From: Flectonema sp. DT1601 | Lineage: Eukaryota; Euglenozoa; Diplonemea; Diplonemida; Diplonemidae | NCBI GenBank assembly: GCA_964019425.1 | Contig: OZ025839.1 | Location: 667,001 to 731,000 of the forward strand | Direction: 5' to 3' | Length of the DNA stretch: 64,000 bases | Shown here: positions 52,399 through 62,783 of the stretch, piece after piece | How positions within the stretch are numbered: position 1 is the first letter of the stretch | Layout: every line of letters begins with the position of its first letter | Translations under genes and position numbers: made by a program | Notes under the pieces: generated by a model | The model's database searches: none | Told to the model about the DNA's origin: nothing | Seen by the model: only the letters and a program-made list of their open reading frames with translations

Positions 52399-53011
52399 AT
52401 GGTCGACATACAGCTGCCAACCGACCTTCCGGTAGTCGAGGTTTGTATTTAGTTTTTTGTCAAACTGACTCGCTGTTTATAAAATGATAATGTCCGTTGA
52501 AATCAAATTTAACAACAGACGGATGTGACGCATATTCCGCTGGTGAAGAAGATGGAAGATACTAACGATGGATCTCAACAAGAGAATGCCGTTTTGTACT
52601 TCAGAGAGAAACGAATCGCAATATTTCTCGACTGCTTACTAACTGGAATGTATTTAAAACAACCGTCAGATCCGATTGATTGGTGTATGCAATTCTTAAT
52701 TATGCATGATTCCTTTGATGCTCTTGTTGATATTCGTATGTTGTCTTCTCACTTCCTCAACTACTTACATTGCAATAATGAAATAATCAAAATCAAATAC
52801 AGAACGAGAACGATGTTCTCAAGTGTTTAAGAAAGAAGTGAAGGCTTATTCTGCTAGATGGAAGCTTCCTTTTTTAATAGACGAATTACTTACGGATATG
52901 TTAAAGGAAAGACCTGAACAACCAGATCGTTACGCGTTGACGTGGTTTAGGTGGAACAAAGTTTTATTTTTTAATCGACACTTTCCTGATGGGAAACCGA
53001 ATTCGAAGTAG
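52399..53011 (+). CDS. Protein with two RIIa/DPY-30-like dimerisation segments
   Basis: Three exons, 52399-52440, 52519-52735 and 52803-53011, giving 155 residues. The introns are phase 0 (GTTTGT...AACAG) and phase 1 (GTATGT...TACAG). Two similar helical segments are present: REKRIAIFLDCLLTGMYLKQPSDPIDW and ARWKLPFLIDELLTDMLKERPEQPDR. Each has a helix, a Leu-Leu turn and a K/R-P-x-x-P loop. This is the pattern of the RIIa dimerisation-docking fold (PKA regulatory subunits, DPY-30, many axonemal proteins). Such proteins bind amphipathic helices in radial spokes or other flagellar complexes. Two tandem copies in one small protein would allow self-pairing. The family call is by pattern only. Confidence 0.6.
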
Positions 53012-53178
53012 TGTCAGAGTTCATTATGTTGTTATCGAACTGATAGAGAATAACGTTAGCTGACCAGCAGTAGTGACTTCCGTTAGAAACTTCACAAATG
53101 TAGACTTCGTAGTATTTCCGATCTTCTGATTCGGAAGAGAGTTAGTAGTTGTCACACTTTTCCTTTATTTAGGTGCGA

Positions 53179-53723
53179 ATGAGTACCACCTCACTCCCCA
53201 AAAAGGACGTTTTCCGTCTAAAACCCGATACTTGCGTTACTGCGCCAGTCGACGTGTACATCCCCTGCGTTTACGGTCATGAAAATATACTTTTGTTGTT
53301 GCTGCCAACCTACAAGTTAGTTTTGTTCTATTTGCTTGAATGGTTTCTCAGCTAATCGTCATACCCTCCGTAAATAACGTTCGGTGAATCGTCGTCCCCC
53401 TTGTGATGCTTCTTATAAATCTAAATTCCCTTTTCTTTCCGCATTTTTTAAAAAAATACGCGACACGAACCATTTTGTGTGGGCGTGACTTAGTTACCCA
53501 ATACCTCTCTCTATTGTTTTTATAATTATTGAAGATCTGTAGTGAAGGGAATTCAGTCTTTAGAAGAGACGGTTTTCCTATCAGAGCATTTGATTTGGCT
53601 GATGTTACTATTGAAGTATTGTCTGAAAAGATCCGTTACACGAGTGGTGAGAACTGTTGTTCTGAAGTGATGGTAGTCTATAGATTGAATCTCACAGTCA
53701 CCTACACTCTGAGAGACTATTAA
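53179..53723 (+). CDS. Probable small spliced gene, function unknown
   Basis: ATG 53179 follows an acceptor TTTATTTAG (53164-53172). The first frame encodes about 45 hydrophilic then Leu-rich residues (MSTTSLPKKDVFRLKPDT). A second coding-like stretch lies at 53543-53723 (EGNSVFRRDGFPIRAFDLAD, ending LRDY). One frame-compatible join is GT at 53316 to AG at 53542, but that 227-base intron is longer than all others and starts GTTAGT, so the structure is uncertain. They may be two exons or two separate genes. No family recognised. Confidence 0.35.
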
Positions 53724-54710
53724 TTTGAGTGAAGCCATCACTGTTCTGTTTAGTTCGTATGGTAGAACAGAATGTGAAAATATTCTGCAATCTCAATAGT
53801 GTTTCTGCTTTTTGAAGAGTGAAATGTTTAATTGCGCAGCGATGCGATATTTGTACGAGCGCCATTCGAAGTCCACCATTCGGAGGTATTGTATTCTCTG
53901 ACTTCTTGAAGGAAGAATATAAGCAATAACCCTGAAGGGGAAGGATAACTATGAGAGTGGCGTTGGTAGCAAACTTTCTGTCTGCTGTTGGCTACTTGAT
54001 TTTGATTCGAGCGGTTCATGGGGATGGACTGGTTTGTTTGGTTGATTAGAAAATGAAATATCTCTCTGTGATGATCGCATCTTTATGACGCAATGGAATG
54101 GGAAGATTATTTAATAGCAGGAAGTCAGAAACTCTCATCAGAACTTCTCTGATTGACGACAGGCTTCTTTGTAATTTATAATTTGTTGCTACTCTCGTTT
54201 ATGTTTGATTTGTTTTTGTTTGTTTATTCAACGAATTCCCAACAAACTTAACGACTTTACCTTTCGATTGCTCTTTTAATTAGTTCGGAAGTAGTCGATT
54301 GTTGTTGAAAAGATTTTAGAAATAGCCGACCGAAGAAATGGTCAATCGAAGGGATGGATCGCAACCTGAAAAGACTCAAACCAGAAGTCAGTTGCAAGAA
54401 GTTCGTTCTGTACCATGCGTCACTTCTGACGAATTCATTATTAAGTCCTCGCTGATGTTACGGACTTGTCGTGAAATCAAAATTGGAATCCACTTCGTTG
54501 TCAATCTACGTTATTGAAAACGTGTGACAGCTTTACAAGTAAATATTTTATTTTAGATAGAAACACTTATTACTAATGATCAATATTATCTTTTTCATTA
54601 TCACAAAGACCACATGCAAGGAAGAAGGACAGGAGGGTATTTGTTTAGATTCCGACAACAGTTGTGATTGTAGTTTTTAATTTTACTTCATCAGTTCTCT
54701 CACTCACAAG
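53724..54710. other. Spacer
   Basis: About 1 kb without a credible ORF. It ends with ACTTCATCAG (AG 54693-54694), the likely acceptor for the kinesin gene. Confidence 0.5.
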
Positions 54711-57700
54711 ATGGAGGAAGGCGGCGACGGGAATGCCGTCACCGTTGCAGTTCGAATCCGACCCGTCAACACGAGAGAGCAGGAGGCTGGAGAGAAACCC
54801 GTCGTAGCAGTCCAGGGAGGGAAAACAATTGTCGTCGACAAGAATGACGGATCCATTGTTCATAAGTGGGCGTACGACTACGTGTGGGACAGTACAAAAG
54901 TTGGAACCGAGGGATGCGCAACACAACAGACGGTCTACAATGATTATGGTACAAAAGTTATAAAAGCTATTTTTGAAGGATTTAATGCCTGCATCTTTGC
55001 CTATGGTCAAACTGGTAGCGGAAAGACCCATTCCATGATGGGCTCCGGAATGGGAGAACAGCGAGGACTCATCCCTCGTCTGTGTGAGGAGATCGTTTCA
55101 CGAACTGAATCCCATCATCAGGCAGACAGTTCACACACATATTCGATCTCAATGAGTTTCTTAGAAATCTATCAGGAGAAAGTTAAAGATTTAATAAATC
55201 CAACCGCACAGAACTTACGAGTTCGAGAACATCCATCGAGAGGTGTTTATGTTGATAACTTGACGTACGTCACAGCAACGTCAGAAAGTGAAATCATGCA
55301 ATGCATTGAAGATGGAAATAAAGTGCGACACGTTGCTTCAACACAAATGAATGACGCGAGCAGCAGGTCTCATGCGGTATTTTCATTGGAAGTTACTCAT
55401 GCGGTAACAACTAGTCTCGGTGATGAAGATGTCACACAAACGACTACAAGTAAAGTTGTTCTCGTTGACTTGGCTGGTTCTGAGCGTCAGAAGTCAACTG
55501 GTGCTACCGGCGAACGTTTAGCTGAGGGCGCTTTAATTAACAAATCGCTCACATCGCTCGGCTTAGTAATCAACGCCTTAGCAGAGCGCAGTAAGAAGCA
55601 ATTGAAAGGAGACGATTTCAAAGGACATGTTCCCTTTAGAGACAGTACGTTAACTTGGTTACTGAAGGACACGCTTGGAGGTAATTCGAAAACTTTTATG
55701 GTCAGCACCATTTCGTGTACTGACGGACAAGCTGATGAAACTCTCAGCACTCTTCGTTATGCTGACCGAGCGAAGTCAATTGTAACAAAACCTGTTGTGA
55801 ATGAAGACCCAATTCAGAAGATTATAAAAGCACTTCAAGCGGAAGTCGAATCATATCGCAATCAAGCTACTCAATATAAGGAGAAGGCCGACAACGCGGA
55901 TCAGATTATCAGAACAAAAGTTAAAAAAGTTCATGAGATCTATCGAGATAAATTAGATGTTTATAAATCAAAGATCGAAGAGTTAGAAAAGAGTTCCATC
56001 ACCGCAAGGTCCAGAAGTAATACTTTAGAACAGGAGCAGCAGATGAGCGACACTTGGAATGAAGAGAATCGCCGACTAAAAGCGGAAATTGAGAAATTAG
56101 ATCCCCAAAAGGACTCGGAATCCATCCTCCAACTTCGGGAGGAACTGAGCGAAAAACAGTCAACCTTCGAAAAAGAGCGAACAGAACTCCGAACCAAGGC
56201 TGACCCGCTAACGCAACAGCTCCTCGATTACAAAAAGAAGGAGCAGTCCTGGAAAAAAGAAAAAGCTCGTTTAAAAAGTAAAGTTGTAAACGACTTAGAA
56301 GACTACATGGATGCTGCTGTTCAAAGTCAGTCTGTTCAGCAGGAGCTAACTGATGCAAAAATCCAGCTGCAGAAACAACAACAAGAAATGGAAGAACATC
56401 AACGAGAGTGGGAGCGCGTCAAGAGAGGAAACCGAAACTCTTTGGAACGCGAAGAGCAGGAAGTCGCGTGGAAGCAACGCGCAGAAGAGGAGGCTAAACG
56501 ACAAGAAGAATCCTGTAAGTTACTAGAAGAAGAACAACTGCGACTCCGCGACAAGGAAGAGGACTTAAAAAATGTGGCAGAAGACGCTCATGCACACCTG
56601 AAAGATCACGTCTCTAAACACGAGGGGACGTCCGCAGACGCCAATCCAAAAGATGATCTTGAGCTTCGCGCGCGATGCCTTTCAGAAGTCCGCGAGGAAC
56701 TCCGTCAAGAGAAGTCCTCGCGAGAGCAGAAGGAGTACGAATGGTCGGTTCACGAAGCGAACCTTCTCGAAAAGCTCGAAGAGAGTAACCTGCAGTCGGA
56801 GTCTCTGGCAATTGCTGAGCAGGATCGCAATGACGTTCTCGAAACTTTAGTAAATAAAGAAAAGGAGTGGGGTGAAGCAGCCTTAGCATTTCAGCAAACC
56901 ATTAAGAGTCAAGAAAGTGCCTGTGCAGACTTAGAGAATCAGGTGAAAACAAATAATGAAATGGAAGAACAATTAGCTGCTCTGAAGAAGGAACTAAATG
57001 AACGAAAGATGGAAGAAGAAATGCGTCTTTTAGAATGGGCTGAACAGAAGGCTGAATTACAGGCAGAGAGAGAGGAGCGACACGAAGAACTGGAGCGTCT
57101 CGCGAATCTCAAGAAGGGCAGCGAAGAGCAGGCAGAAGTTGCTCGTCAGGAGCTCTCTCAGTTGGCCCAACTTCACGAGGAAAGAAAGGAACTCTGGGAG
57201 AAGAACGAGCGGGGACTCGAAGAATTAGTTGACAAGCAGGAGCGCGAGCTACACGAAAGGGAAATCGAATGCACATCAACAACATCTGAACTTGAGTGCA
57301 CGCGAATGGAATTGCTCGCCTTGAAGGAGGAATTCCAGGAGAAGGAGGCTGCTTGGGCAGCCGAACAGGAGAAATTGGTCAACGCCGTCAAGAAATGTCA
57401 CGAGGAATGCCAACGTTTGAAGGATTCCGCTTCTCCGGAGTATTCACAAGCAAGTGACTGCCTGAAGAAAAAGCAAACAATTCTCCTTGAAAAGCAGGAG
57501 GAGTGGCGCGCAGAAGAAACCGAGTTGCTTCGGCAGTTGGAAACGAAGGAAAAGGAAGATGAAGAAGAAGTCCTCCGTCGTCAAGCCAGCGTGTCTGACA
57601 TGGAGGAATCAATCAGAGCACTTCGTGACAAAAATGAAACAACTGAAATGGAGTCGCGAGTACTTAGGGAGATGTTGGGCAAGAAAGTTGAAGAATTGGA

Positions 57701-57908
57701 AAAACTGAAAAAAGGAACTGTTGTCAGATGGACACCAAACTCTTCTTCGAAATATTGCGAACAGTGTCGAAGTACTTTCTCATTTTTTAACCGACGCCAT
57801 CACTGCAGGAAGTGCGGTGAACTCGTCTGCGGACCCTGTTCTTCGTACCGAGGGTTCGTACCTGAAATATCGTCTTCTCCGGTTCGTATTTGTAAAAAAT
57901 GTAACTAA
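54711..57908 (+). CDS. Kinesin-3-like motor with C-terminal FYVE finger
   Basis: 1065 residues, single exon. The motor domain is N-terminal (about 8-365): VAVRIRPVN, P-loop GQTGSGKTHSM, switch I NDASSRSHAVF, switch II DLAGSERQ, then INKSLTSLGLVI and the neck start VVNEDPIQKI, as in kinesin-3. A long charged coiled coil spans about 370-1000. The last 60 residues form a FYVE zinc finger: CEQC, RRHHCRKCG (the phosphoinositide-binding R-x-HHCR motif), CGPC and RICKKC. The upstream W-x-x-D motif is WTPN, with Asn for Asp. FYVE fingers bind PI3P, so this motor should carry early endosomes or other PI3P membranes toward microtubule plus ends. A PX domain does this job in animal KIF16B. The motor is complete and probably active. 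Confidence 0.95.
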   Translation: MEEGGDGNAVTVAVRIRPVNTREQEAGEKPVVAVQGGKTIVVDKNDGSIVHKWAYDYVWDSTKVGTEGCATQQTVYNDYGTKVIKAIFEGFNACIFAYGQTGSGKTHSMMGSGMGEQRGLIPRLCEEIVSRTESHHQADSSHTYSISMSFLEIYQEKVKDLINPTAQNLRVREHPSRGVYVDNLTYVTATSESEIMQCIEDGNKVRHVASTQMNDASSRSHAVFSLEVTHAVTTSLGDEDVTQTTTSKVVLVDLAGSERQKSTGATGERLAEGALINKSLTSLGLVINALAERSKKQLKGDDFKGHVPFRDSTLTWLLKDTLGGNSKTFMVSTISCTDGQADETLSTLRYADRAKSIVTKPVVNEDPIQKIIKALQAEVESYRNQATQYKEKADNADQIIRTKVKKVHEIYRDKLDVYKSKIEELEKSSITARSRSNTLEQEQQMSDTWNEENRRLKAEIEKLDPQKDSESILQLREELSEKQSTFEKERTELRTKADPLTQQLLDYKKKEQSWKKEKARLKSKVVNDLEDYMDAAVQSQSVQQELTDAKIQLQKQQQEMEEHQREWERVKRGNRNSLEREEQEVAWKQRAEEEAKRQEESCKLLEEEQLRLRDKEEDLKNVAEDAHAHLKDHVSKHEGTSADANPKDDLELRARCLSEVREELRQEKSSREQKEYEWSVHEANLLEKLEESNLQSESLAIAEQDRNDVLETLVNKEKEWGEAALAFQQTIKSQESACADLENQVKTNNEMEEQLAALKKELNERKMEEEMRLLEWAEQKAELQAEREERHEELERLANLKKGSEEQAEVARQELSQLAQLHEERKELWEKNERGLEELVDKQERELHEREIECTSTTSELECTRMELLALKEEFQEKEAAWAAEQEKLVNAVKKCHEECQRLKDSASPEYSQASDCLKKKQTILLEKQEEWRAEETELLRQLETKEKEDEEEVLRRQASVSDMEESIRALRDKNETTEMESRVLREMLGKKVEELEKLKKGTVVRWTPNSSSKYCEQCRSTFSFFNRRHHCRKCGELVCGPCSSYRGFVPEISSSPVRICKKCN

Positions 57909-57946
57909 TGAACTTATCAATAAAATTAATTGATAATATTCACAAC

Positions 57947-58216
57947 ATGAGTTCTCTAATACAGAGAGCCAGCTCTCTCACGAAATTTGATTGTCAGCAA
58001 CTTTCGAGAGAAGAAACTCGACTACCTCATCCGAATAGAACATTTCTTTCAGATGGCGGCAAGTCTTCCGTTGTTTCCTACCCGACAGGTATCAGTTTTG
58101 ATCATTTGTGGGCAGTTGCAGCGCAGCGAAACGTAATCTGCATCACTTGTTGTGGTGAATATTTTAATTATTTATTTCGTAGCTTTAATAAAGAAAGAAC
58201 TCGTCACTTATTATGA
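57947..58216 (+). CDS. Small protein of unknown function
   Basis: 89 residues from ATG 57947, only 38 bases after the kinesin stop. The sequence starts MSSLIQRASSLTKFD and has Cys-rich and aromatic residues near the end (VICITCCGEYFNYLF). No family is recognised. The tight spacing leaves little room for a separate acceptor; TTCACAACATG precedes the start without a clear CAG. It could also be a spurious frame within the kinesin 3' UTR. Confidence 0.35.
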   Translation: MSSLIQRASSLTKFDCQQLSREETRLPHPNRTFLSDGGKSSVVSYPTGISFDHLWAVAAQRNVICITCCGEYFNYLFRSFNKERTRHLL

Positions 58217-58663
58217 ATCCCTCTCCTCCTCGCGTTACTTGAATCGCATAACCCCCGTTAAGTCACAATCATATTTGTCGTCCTCCCGTTGTCGAGTTAT
58301 GAGTATTCTGTTTGGAGACTTTCACTGATAGTTAAAACGAAGGATTTCCTTCTGTTTACACACTTCCTGTTACTTGGTATGTGTAGAGCTACTTATTTGT
58401 TAGTCAGATTGCACGCTGTCAGCTGGAAGAATTCCTGACTGCTGCGGTTTTATGTGTTTCGTCGTAATTCATTCGCTCGCTCGACAATTTAAATAAAAAT
58501 GTCTTATGTGGTTTGTGGTTTGTTCTTTTTTATCTTCACTTGCTGGAGGCACACAAGTGGAATCAAATAATCCAATCTGTTGATATATTTTAGTAAACAT
58601 TATTATTGTTGTTGATGTTGTTAATATTTTGTTATTTTCGATAGAGAAACTTGTGAACAAATT
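58217..58663. other. Spacer
   Basis: No gene. TTATTTTCGATAG (AG 58643-58644) may be the acceptor for the next start. Confidence 0.5.
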
Positions 58664-59506
58664 ATGTTGCGAGTAGTATGTCAGCGAGGGGTCAGGTGGT
58701 GCAGCACCGTGGCCAAGGCTAATGGTGCAGGACTGTTTGTAAATGAGAGAGGAGTTGGTGTACATGCGGCTCCCGGAGTGACCATCTCAGCTGCTGATAT
58801 CGGAGGAACGCCAATCTCACTGATCTCCAGTTCGAGTCTGGTCGAACCTGAAGTTGGTTTATATTTCCAAAGTCACGCAGAGTCTGAAGGAGTTCATCCA
58901 ATTCCAACTACTCGTTTTAATATCTCTAAAGAAGTTATGCACGTAGCCCTCACAGAAGGTGTTGAAGTACCACAAATGATTCAAGATGTTATCACTACTG
59001 TATGTTTATTATATTCTCTGAATAGTTAGTTAAATTACCTTCTCAACACGCAACACACACAACAGGAGTCTGAGGATGACTCTCGTTTTACAACCAGCAC
59101 TCCTGCCGCAGCTGGAACCTTCATCGTTTCTGCTTCTGCTCCTGATAGACTTTGTGGAATCGTTCTCAGTGATGGAAGCATTCTTAGCGCAAAGGTTTGT
59201 ATTTGTTAGAACACAACACGGAGAGGATGAGAATTCGTACTAAAAACCTGTCGAATGTTTTAATATTTCGAATTAATCATCAAAACTAACAAACAGGATC
59301 CACTCTTTATAATTAATTGGGTGGCTCATGTGCTTCCGTGTCTCGTTTCAAAAGACACAACGAGATTCCCTCAGGCTATCCTTCAATACATCAACGACAC
59401 TAAGAGAGTTATTATGAAGAACAGCAGCTCCATTCCTTCGATGGATTTGTGCCAAAATATTTTTGTTAAAAATTCCATTGAAGACTTTAAGTACTTTATG
59501 TTGTAG
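58664..59506 (+). CDS. Probable mitochondrial protein of unknown family
   Basis: Three exons, 58664-58999, 59066-59194 and 59297-59506, all phase 0, giving 224 residues. The introns start GTATGT and GTTTGT and end ACAACAG and AAACAG. The N-terminus MLRVVCQRGVRWCSTVAKA is Arg-rich, lacks acids and carries an RW-CST-like processing context, typical of a mitochondrial presequence. The mature part has beta-rich patches (GVTISAADIGGTPISLISS, GTFIVSASAPDRLCGIVLSDG). No enzyme motif is visible. It may be a respiratory-complex or mitoribosome-associated protein, but the sequence gives no family. Confidence 0.7.
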
Positions 59507-60570
59507 TAGCATTCTGTTTGCAATAATAAGTGGCAGCCGCTACTCAAGTCTGGTTGCTACGCACCCATTCTCGGCTTGCCTTGCTCACACGTGGAGCAGT
59601 TTTTCGATAATTCAAAGGGTTCACAGCTCGTGGTGTACAAATTGTTTTAGAAAGATTTCAATTGGAGCATTTCTAATGCGGGTTTTTATCAAAAGACTTC
59701 CTGGAAATGCATCGAACGAAAATACTTCGAAGTGAAACACAAAAAGCTCATCTGGGTGGTGGAATCTTCTCCTCGAACGCTGTCTTGCAAGTGGCGTAAA
59801 TATTCTGTTGTTTCCATTTCTTACCTTTGTAGCGAAAGTTCTAAAGAATTCAAAAGAAAGAAAATTAAAAAAAGAAGATGAAAGAAAAAGAGAAAAACAT
59901 AAACATTTCTGTGTTTTCTAATTTAATCTGCCGTAAGTGTGCCGCGAAGCGTAGTCGCTCGCAGGCATCGATTTTTGGCGCAATCGTAGTGGCACCTAGT
60001 TTAGTAGCGAAGGATGAGCAGCAACTAATTGAATAAAACCTTTTTTGTTTGTTTGTTGTTGTGAAGACCAGTTTGCTGAGTGCATTAAAGACAAATATTG
60101 CAATCGTAGTAATTGTAGGGGGCGGCATTGTGATTTGTCCTAATTACACGTCACTACCTAACCTGTTACGATATTATTATGACTGTGAAGTTGGTGACGA
60201 AGTCGATGCGGATCCCCATTCCAAGGAGGTAGATTTCTATGAGTTGGCGACGGTTGGCTGATCAGTGATCGGATCCGTTCCGCGAAAAGGAGCGGAAAAG
60301 TACACTTTTCTGTATCCACGTGAGAGTAAAGAGTTTGTAGTTTCTGTGGCAACCTCGACACGATCCCATAACTTCATTCGGTAAAAATTATATATTTCCT
60401 TACGATTTGGTATCGCAACATCGTGTGGGGAACACTCTTTAGTAGTACCTTTATTATTATATTTGTTTTCCTTACAGGTCCTTTAAAATAATAAAGAACA
60501 GTTAGTAAATATTTAATTGGTCACATGTGTGTCTGCTGTATTATTTTATTAAAACAGGACAGTGTAAGTG
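59507..60570. other. Spacer with weak small ORFs
   Basis: About 1.06 kb. It contains a 52-codon ORF (59878-60036, listed separately) and a non-ATG frame at 60049-60261 with a hydrophobic stretch. The acceptor TTTATTAAAACAG ends at 60557 before the next gene. Confidence 0.45.
59878..60036 (+). CDS. Candidate 52-residue basic protein
   Basis: ATG to TAA. It starts MKEKEKNINISVFSNLICRK, is basic in the middle (CRKCAAKRSRSQ) and then hydrophobic (IFGAIVVAPSLVA). The composition resembles a small mitochondrial or membrane protein, but the start lies in an A/G-rich stretch and there is no clear upstream acceptor. Confidence 0.2.
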   Translation: MKEKEKNINISVFSNLICRKCAAKRSRSQASIFGAIVVAPSLVAKDEQQLIE

Positions 60571-62592
60571 ATGCTGCGAGATGAGGAAATTGAAGAACTA
60601 GAAAACCAGAATTTCCTCGTGAAAGACAGCCTCGGGATGGTTTTCTCAAAGGGGGCAGCAGTGAGTGCTGGGATGGCTATCTCCGCAGAAGAACCCCGGC
60701 CACCTGTGGAGAGGACGTTACAAAATAAAACAGACTCCGAGAGGGTAATATTCCTCAGCAACCTACTTCGAAAGAAGAAAGAATACTTATCCCTAGTCCT
60801 TCGTAGAGAACACGTTAGAGGTCAGATTCAAAGCAACAAAATAGCGCGCCTGAAAGCTGAAACAGCTGAGAAAGATAGCGAGTATCGCCTTCTTCAGGTT
60901 AAGCTAAACGCTTTGACCAACGTGGCTTATCTAACAAAAGCAGAAAATATTTATAACGGAGTAGCCTCCGAATTTAGAGCAGCAGCAGTAGAGAATATGA
61001 TCAACATGGCTGACCTTCGTATTGAAAATGCTGCGCTGCAAGAGACTATTTACGAAGGGAAAGTTATAAATAGAGAACTTCTGTCAACGTTGGGAGAATA
61101 TCACATGACGGAATCTGATGCAAAAATGAGAAGCAACAAAATGACTTCGAAGATATTAAAAATAAGAGAAATGGTTTCTGGGCTTTCGGAGTGTCTCGGG
61201 GACCTGGCATCACTCGTAGGGAACTTTAATACTTCGTTGTCGCGGTACATGTGGGAAGAGTTAGCGCCAGCCGTTGGATGGGGTGAGCAATCAGAAAGTG
61301 ACAGCAACCCAGACGTGTCATCCGCTGATCAACTTGAAACATCTGAAGACAATCAGCTTCGTATCCCAAGTAGCTTTGCAGAAAAGGTTTTGCCAAAGGT
61401 TTCGCGAAGGCGTCGTTCTACTGCCACAAAACGTAAGAAGTCCTTCTCTCAGGCACCACGTCCTAAAGCTGACATCATGCGTATTTACACGAAAACGTCA
61501 ACACCAACGATCGTTTACAAAGTACCGATGGAAGTGACGGCAGAGTTGGAATCCCTTCGTAATAAGGATGCGAGAAAAGCTGATCTAATCAAATCGCTGA
61601 ATGATTCGATAAAACAAATTATCACAAAACTACACGCTGCAGAACACGCTCTGGGAAAACAACCTACTCAGGGAAAGAGCGACCCCACTTGTGTTGAAGT
61701 TACTAATTTTGATTCCGGTGACTTTCAAAATGGGGCGATAGCTGTGTCGTCTGACGAGTTCAGTCTCTTCAGCAGAAGCAAAGCGCTAGTTGGTAAGGAA
61801 AGGAGGTCATCGTCGATGCGATCAACGCAACAATCCAAACAGAGGAGCCTCCGACTTTCATCCGAATTCGAACGTCTTCAACTGGCTCAGGTAGAATGCG
61901 ATATTCAGGCGTCTGAAACTCAATTTGATTTTTCTGACTTGGGACTCAGTACTGCAAATTATAAAAAGAACTTCCTCACCGCCCCTTCGGTTTGCGACAA
62001 AGGGGTTGGGACAGAACAATTCCCATCTGACGATCACCAACTTGCAGTTCGCGAACAGCCTTCAGACGACAGATTTCCAAATGGCGTTGAAGCTCACGAC
62101 GGTTCATTTAAAATATTATCCAGCAGTGTCATTTCTTATTTACATGCGAAACAGAAGCCCCCCCATAGTGAGCGGCCGCACACGGCGAGTTGCGCTGAGC
62201 AGATTTGTTCGATATGCGAAACGCCTTCTGTTGGATCCTCATCTGGGGAACATATTGATTGGCGTCAAAGGCGTCGCCCTCGTAGAAAGTGTAACAGCGC
62301 TCAATACAATAAAAATAGATCTTCTTTAAAGAAATCTGACATCCCGAAGTCACTCGTAGTTCTCGATCCTATTAACAACGTCACCGAACAGGTGCAATCG
62401 ATGTTCTGTTCCAACGTGTTGGACAGCGCACAGGATCTACTCAGACGGGCTCGTGATCTGTCTTCTGGTTCCAATTCTTTGCGATCCGTTAGACCAGCTT
62501 CGGCACCAATCCCTTCTGATTTTGTGAAAAAGAAATTAACATCTTCATTCACTGTTTCAAGATTACCTCCTAATTGTAACTTTATCAAATAA
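60571..62592 (+). CDS. Large coiled-coil protein of unknown function
   Basis: 673 residues from ATG 60571, 13 bases after the acceptor AAAACAG. Residues about 50-230 are coiled coil (LLRKKKEYLSLVLRREHVRG and following; RAAAVENMINMADLRIENAA). A basic cluster follows (RRRRSTATKRKKSFSQAPR near 280), then helical segments (ADLIKSLNDSIKQIITKLHA) and Ser-rich disorder. A Cys pair CSICETP near 550 is not a complete zinc finger, and WRQRRRPRRKC follows. Possibly a cytoskeletal or basal-body protein; family unrecognised. Confidence 0.75.
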   Translation: MLRDEEIEELENQNFLVKDSLGMVFSKGAAVSAGMAISAEEPRPPVERTLQNKTDSERVIFLSNLLRKKKEYLSLVLRREHVRGQIQSNKIARLKAETAEKDSEYRLLQVKLNALTNVAYLTKAENIYNGVASEFRAAAVENMINMADLRIENAALQETIYEGKVINRELLSTLGEYHMTESDAKMRSNKMTSKILKIREMVSGLSECLGDLASLVGNFNTSLSRYMWEELAPAVGWGEQSESDSNPDVSSADQLETSEDNQLRIPSSFAEKVLPKVSRRRRSTATKRKKSFSQAPRPKADIMRIYTKTSTPTIVYKVPMEVTAELESLRNKDARKADLIKSLNDSIKQIITKLHAAEHALGKQPTQGKSDPTCVEVTNFDSGDFQNGAIAVSSDEFSLFSRSKALVGKERRSSSMRSTQQSKQRSLRLSSEFERLQLAQVECDIQASETQFDFSDLGLSTANYKKNFLTAPSVCDKGVGTEQFPSDDHQLAVREQPSDDRFPNGVEAHDGSFKILSSSVISYLHAKQKPPHSERPHTASCAEQICSICETPSVGSSSGEHIDWRQRRRPRRKCNSAQYNKNRSSLKKSDIPKSLVVLDPINNVTEQVQSMFCSNVLDSAQDLLRRARDLSSGSNSLRSVRPASAPIPSDFVKKKLTSSFTVSRLPPNCNFIK

Positions 62593-62783
62593 ACAAATCC
62601 ATTGATTGTACCAAACAGTATTTACACATCGAAACTAAATAGACACCCTTTACATTATTATTGACCGATGGCGTTAAGCTATTCTGAATTAAAGTGCTGC
62701 TGAGCTCAGGCAGTAGGAATATTTTTAAAAGTGAGTACACTTTATCTATTTCAACAGTGTTGGAGCCCGTCAAAATAAAGAAA

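Noticed and set aside
60049-60261. + strand frame with a hydrophobic stretch (IAIVVIVGGGIVI)
   Set aside because: No ATG start and no acceptable splice join to the small ORF upstream; kept only as a remark in the spacer entry.
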